Source: Elusimicrobia bacterium HGW-Elusimicrobia-2 (GTDB lineage Bacteria; CG03). From it: DNA of 15,404 nt. Made by a program: the position numbers and the translations under genes. Positions 12,403-15,404 of the stretch are shown here, piece by piece (position 1 is the stretch's first letter; each line of letters begins with the position of its first letter). The notes under the pieces were generated by a model. It ran no database searches. It was not told where the DNA came from and was given only the letters and a program-made list of their open reading frames with translations. The DNA is taken from positions 1 to 15,404 of the forward strand of contig PHAM01000045.1 in the NCBI GenBank assembly GCA_002841685.1, given 5' to 3'.

Positions 12403-12461
12403 AAAAAGGGGATGTCCTTAATTAAATTGAGTATGAAAAAAAGTAGGATGTTCCCCTTTTC
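12403..12461. repeat. Second copy of the GGACGTCC-type dyad element
   Basis: AAAAAGGGGATGTCCTTAAT at one end and GTAGGATGTTCCCCTTTT at the other, with GAGTATGAAAAAAA between. It is laid out like 9672-9736, including ATGAAAAAA just before GTAGGA. Both possible starts of the FliG-like gene lie within it. Confidence 0.65.
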
Positions 12462-13815
12462 TATATCCAATAAGTATCGAAAGTCAACCCCTGGCACCAT
12501 TTTGTTTTTTTTGATTTTCGCGTCTTCATTGTTTGCCGATACCGCTACTATTGAAAATCAGGTTTCGCAGGTTCTGACAAAGGTTTTTAATCTGAGTAAT
12601 TTTTCCGTTTCCGTCAGAGAGGTCCGCTATACGGAAGTGGTGGATATAGGAAAAGATAAAAGGAATCTTCTGCCCGGCGTGCCGGTTGAAGAAAAACTAC
12701 AGGACATTTCCGATAAAAAACTGCTCGAGCGCCAGCGTCTCCTGATAACTCTCATCCTTGAGGAAGGTATTGCCGCCGAACTTGAAAAAAGGATAGAGGG
12801 TGTGGTGAGAGTCTCTCTGAGCCTGAACGATGAGGATTCGCTGAAAATAATAAAAGAGAGTTTTGCCGCTCAAAAACGCGGTGCCGCTACCGCCGACGGT
12901 TCCCCGGCCGCCGCTATGAGCGCGGGCGCGGCGATTATCTCATACGTGTCTCAGCCCCAGAACATGGTTCTTCTGACGGTAATATTGATCATATCCGTTT
13001 TCCTGTTCGGGCCGCTCAGATATTTTATGAAATATATGGCGCAATATTTCGCCAACGCCCGGCCCGGCGAGGCAACCGGGGTGAACATGGATGAAACTTC
13101 CTCCGTGCGCCAGATGCCGGTTAATCTCCTGAGCGCCACCCCCGAATCAAAGAAGACTGAGGAAAGCGAACAGCGGCCTTTCGCTTTCATCAATGACAAA
13201 AATATAGCCAATCTGGCCTTTTTGCTCAAAGAAGAAACTTCTGAAAGGATCGCCGAGGCGCTCGGCTTTTTGAAAGAGTCACTTGTGGAAAAATTCCTGC
13301 AATATTTTCCCGAAGAGAAACAATCCGACATAATGAGCTTTCTGGTTTATAAAAAGGAGCTGGATAAAGAGGATATTATTGACATGGAAAACTCAATCCG
13401 TGAAAAAATAAATTATGTTTCAGGCGGCCGCGAACAGCTCTTGAGCATGCTTGAAAATTCGTCCCGCCAGGTGCAGGAGCAGTTTCTCCGTCATATCGCC
13501 GACGAAGATCCTATAATGGCCTCGGAAATACGAAACAGCGTGTTCCATTTTGAGGATCTCTCCCGCCAGGGCACCCATGTGATACAGACGGTGCTGAGGT
13601 TTGTGAACACGAGGAATCTCGCGCAGGCGCTCCAGTTTTCCGAACAGGAGGTGCAGGACAGGATTTTCGCGGTGCTGTCGGAGGGGGCAAGAGAGATCGT
13701 CGTCGAAGAGCTTGAACTCCTGCCGTCAAATTCCGCCGCCAGCGACAGGGAAAAGAAGAATATCGTCGCCGTTATCAGGCGGCTGAAAGAAGCGGGCACG
13801 ATAGAACTTATATGA
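12412..13815 (+). CDS. Membrane-anchored FliG-like rotor protein with periplasmic N-terminal domain (FliF/FliG hybrid), 467 aa
   Basis: The ATG at 12412 has an A/G-rich site just before it; an ATG at 12433 would shorten it by 7. Residues about 27-42 are a signal peptide core (I-L-F-F-L-I-F-A-S-S-L-F-A). Residues 44-180 are periplasmic, with a segment weakly resembling a FliF ring-building motif. Residues about 184-204 are a TM helix. The rest is cytoplasmic. About 263-310 matches the FliG middle domain (N-I-A-N-L-A-F-L-L, F-P-E-E-K-Q-S-D-I). About 345-467 matches FliG from the second ARM segment to the end (E-D-P-I-M-A-S-E-I-R, F-H-F-E-D-L, V-I-Q-T-V-L-R-F-V, final R-R-L-K-E-A-G-T-I-E-L). Acidic residues E432/E433 align with E. 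coli FliG D288/D289. FliG normally is soluble and binds FliF; here the ring-anchoring part appears built in. MotA and MotB follow. Confidence 0.85.
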   Translation: MSLIKLSMKKSRMFPFSISNKYRKSTPGTILFFLIFASSLFADTATIENQVSQVLTKVFNLSNFSVSVREVRYTEVVDIGKDKRNLLPGVPVEEKLQDISDKKLLERQRLLITLILEEGIAAELEKRIEGVVRVSLSLNDEDSLKIIKESFAAQKRGAATADGSPAAAMSAGAAIISYVSQPQNMVLLTVILIISVFLFGPLRYFMKYMAQYFANARPGEATGVNMDETSSVRQMPVNLLSATPESKKTEESEQRPFAFINDKNIANLAFLLKEETSERIAEALGFLKESLVEKFLQYFPEEKQSDIMSFLVYKKELDKEDIIDMENSIREKINYVSGGREQLLSMLENSSRQVQEQFLRHIADEDPIMASEIRNSVFHFEDLSRQGTHVIQTVLRFVNTRNLAQALQFSEQEVQDRIFAVLSEGAREIVVEELELLPSNSAASDREKKNIVAVIRRLKEAGTIELI

Positions 13816-13825
13816 CGGAGGTAAT

Positions 13826-14587
13826 ATGGATTTAATGACACTGGCGGGTCTGGCGCTGGGAGCCGGAGCTGTCTGGTATGTGCTTTCGACCGGCGGCATT
13901 CTGGGGATCCTGTTCAATGCTAACGCCGCGGTGCTGGTTTTCGGCGGCGTCATCGGGGCGACTCTCATCACTTATCCCTGGAGACTGATCAAAAAACTTC
14001 CCAGATGCGTTTCTTTTATTTTTTTCACGCCGCGTTTCTTGTCAAATGAAGATATAATAGAGGTGTTTGAGAGTATCGCGAAAAAGGCCAGAAAAGACGG
14101 GATAAGCCAGGGTCTCCTGGATGAAATACCTCCCGATAATTTTTTTCAGCGCGCGATAGGCCTGCTCATTGACGGCTTTGAGTCGGATTTCATAAAGGAA
14201 ACGCTTTATAACGAGATATCATATTTTAAAAAACGGCATAATCAGATATCGGATATTTTCAAATCAATGGGGGCTTACGCGCCCATCTTCGGGCTTCTCG
14301 GCACGCTCATAGGTGTCGTTCAGGTGCTGCGGAATCTTTCCGATCCGGCGAGCATGGGCGTTTCCATGGCCATAGCCATCACGACGACATTTTACGGCAT
14401 ATTCTCCACGAATTTTTTGTTTCTTCCCACGGCCGGGAAATTATCCGTGCTCACAGATACGGAAGCTCTCACCAAGCAGCTCATAGTGGAAGGCACGATA
14501 TCTCTTCAAAAAGGCGAAATACCGTCTGTCGTGAGAAAACGCTTACAGGCCTTTCTGGCGGATTCAGACAAGGCCTCAAAAAAATAA
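13826..14587 (+). CDS. motA: MotA/PomA-family stator subunit, 253 aa
   Basis: GGAGG lies 5 nt before the ATG, 10 nt after the FliG-like gene. Four helices are visible: about 4-20, 30-50, 147-168 and 180-202, with a long cytoplasmic loop between the second and third. The family prolines are present as Pro153 (A-P-I-F-G-L-L-G-T-L-I-G-V-V) and Pro201 (F-L-P-T-A-G-K-L). The loop has K-K-A-R-K-D-G, where Arg89 matches E. coli MotA Arg90; the family Glu98 position is a Leu. The length is typical. It should form the A5B2 ion-driven stator with the MotB that follows. Zorya ZorA is an alternative family, but this protein lacks its long C-terminal tail. Confidence 0.93.
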   Translation: MDLMTLAGLALGAGAVWYVLSTGGILGILFNANAAVLVFGGVIGATLITYPWRLIKKLPRCVSFIFFTPRFLSNEDIIEVFESIAKKARKDGISQGLLDEIPPDNFFQRAIGLLIDGFESDFIKETLYNEISYFKKRHNQISDIFKSMGAYAPIFGLLGTLIGVVQVLRNLSDPASMGVSMAIAITTTFYGIFSTNFLFLPTAGKLSVLTDTEALTKQLIVEGTISLQKGEIPSVVRKRLQAFLADSDKASKK

Positions 14588-15298
14588 ATGGAACAGATAA
14601 ACGGCGCCGAAACCGAAACCTGGCGCGAACTGTCTCCTGATACGGTAATTGAGGCTGAGTCGGAAATGCCGGTTGAGGAATCTCCCGTCTGGCTGACGAT
14701 CTATTCCGACCTGATGACAAACCTTATGCTTTTTTTCCTTATGCTTTACGGTATAACGCGCATGAGCGTTGACGCCAAAACCACAATACTGGATTCCATA
14801 GCTTCGCATTTTGAGGGCGCGGTGAAACGGGATGCGCTGCGTGAGTCTTTTGAGAAAACGGCCTCGGATATAAAAAACACCGCCGTCGAGGCTCTCGGCA
14901 ATCCGGTGATCTCAAAAGTGATAATAGAGCCGTCGGGCTACAGGATAATACTTAAAGCGCCGGTTATGTTTGATTCCGCCGACGCGTCAATAAAAAAAGC
15001 GGCAATGAAGGATTTGAAAGAACTGGCGTCTTTTATAAAAACAATACCCAATGTCATTGAAATCGCGGGGCATACCGACGATATACCCGTTGAAGGCACG
15101 AAATGGCAATCAAACTGGGAGCTTTCTCTTTCCCGCGCGGAAAGCGTCAGGCGATTTCTGACGGGATGCGGTATCACAGCGAAAAGATTGTGCATTTCCG
15201 GATACGGTTCCACCCGGCCCATTTATCCCAATGACAGCTTTGAAAACAGGCTGCGCAACCGGCGCATAGAGATAATCGTTATGGAAACTGGCAGATGA
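14588..15298 (+). CDS. motB: MotB-family stator subunit with OmpA-like peptidoglycan-binding domain, 236 aa
   Basis: The ATG directly abuts the motA stop codon with no clear ribosome site, so coupled translation is likely. Residues 1-34 are cytoplasmic and acidic. The single TM helix (about 36-56) begins W-L-T-I-Y-S-D-L-M-T-N-L-M, with Asp41 as the ion-binding aspartate (E. coli Asp32). Residues about 60-105 are the linker/plug region. About 108-234 is the OmpA/MotB domain: G-H-T-D-D-I-P, N-W-E-L-S-L-S-R-A, S-G-Y-G, and N-R-L-R-N-R-R-I-E-I-I. It anchors the stator to peptidoglycan. The full set of catalytic and anchoring residues suggests a working motor. Confidence 0.94.
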   Translation: MEQINGAETETWRELSPDTVIEAESEMPVEESPVWLTIYSDLMTNLMLFFLMLYGITRMSVDAKTTILDSIASHFEGAVKRDALRESFEKTASDIKNTAVEALGNPVISKVIIEPSGYRIILKAPVMFDSADASIKKAAMKDLKELASFIKTIPNVIEIAGHTDDIPVEGTKWQSNWELSLSRAESVRRFLTGCGITAKRLCISGYGSTRPIYPNDSFENRLRNRRIEIIVMETGR

Positions 15299-15326
15299 AG
15301 ATTAGCTTGAATTATTCATACTCTCA

Positions 15327-15388
15327 TGTCATTCTGAGGAGCGTTAGCGACGAAGAATCTAAGATTTCTCGCTTCGCTCGAAATGACA
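15327..15388. repeat. MITE-like element, TGTCATT ends
   Basis: TGTCATTCTGAGGAGCG at the left and, on the opposite strand, TGTCATTTCGAGCGAAGCG at the right, with GAAGAATCTAAGATTTCTC between. The ends are inverted and imperfect. Similar TGTCATTCTGAG elements are widespread in unrelated genomes. It stands 28 nt after motB, in otherwise gene-free sequence. Confidence 0.7.
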
Positions 15389-15404
15389 GAATGTATGCCA
15401 TTCA

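Noticed and set aside
12479-12506. Sequence GTCAACCCCTGGCACC as a regulatory site
   Set aside because: It reads through signal-peptide codons and may be a fragment of another repeat, but there is no second copy in the window to support this.
13826-15298. Zorya defence system (ZorA/ZorB)
   Set aside because: MotA has normal length without the long ZorA tail, a FliG-like gene precedes it, and no ZorC, ZorD or ZorE follows within the window.

Overview
The window looks like a chromosomal piece of a Gram-negative, mostly uncultured lineage. PorV-like outer-membrane proteins fused to TPRs, fibronectin-III proteins ending in an 'FTPNGD..ND' FlgD-like domain, and many short dyad repeats are typical of Elusimicrobiota/Omnitrophota-like genomes. 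The phylum is an inference; no rRNA or housekeeping marker is present.

Region 1 (1-5161): genes for small secreted beta-sandwich proteins (3-524 partial; 3056-3583) alternate on the + strand with genes for periplasmic chaperone-like Ig-fold proteins (about 1459-1983; 4238-5161). Into the first half of this operon are set four copies of an unfamiliar bicistronic cassette on the - strand. Each encodes a 62-63 aa two-helix membrane protein (A), then, after exactly TAA-NN-ATG, a 31-37 aa single-helix protein (B). Each A gene has a TTGACA-type promoter placed so that transcription would begin at or next to its ATG (leaderless). The copies are strongly diverged in sequence but share architecture. 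The + strand frames running through them are free of stops and chained by ATGA overlaps, which is unusual. The intergenic DNA is full of GTAG-type REP elements and GC-rich palindromes.

Region 2 (5182-12359): a large fibronectin-III/FlgD-like surface protein, a PorV/UPF0164-like barrel fused to TPRs, a minimal MerR-type DNA-binding protein, a stand-alone FlgD-like C-terminal domain protein, and a second, longer PorV-like/TPR protein. Most are joined by ATGA overlaps. Together they suggest a surface-export or outer-membrane attachment module resembling the cargo and PorV side of type IX secretion.

Region 3 (12412-15298): a compact rotary-motor operon. A membrane-anchored protein has a signal peptide, a periplasmic domain, one TM helix, then FliG middle and C-terminal domains. 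It is followed directly by MotA and MotB. No other flagellar gene is in view, so this may be a minimal FliG-MotAB motor, perhaps linked to the adjacent surface-protein module. The window ends in a short MITE-like repeat.

The best candidates for undescribed biology are the four-copy A/B membrane cassette array and the FliF/FliG-like rotor with its own MotAB stator.
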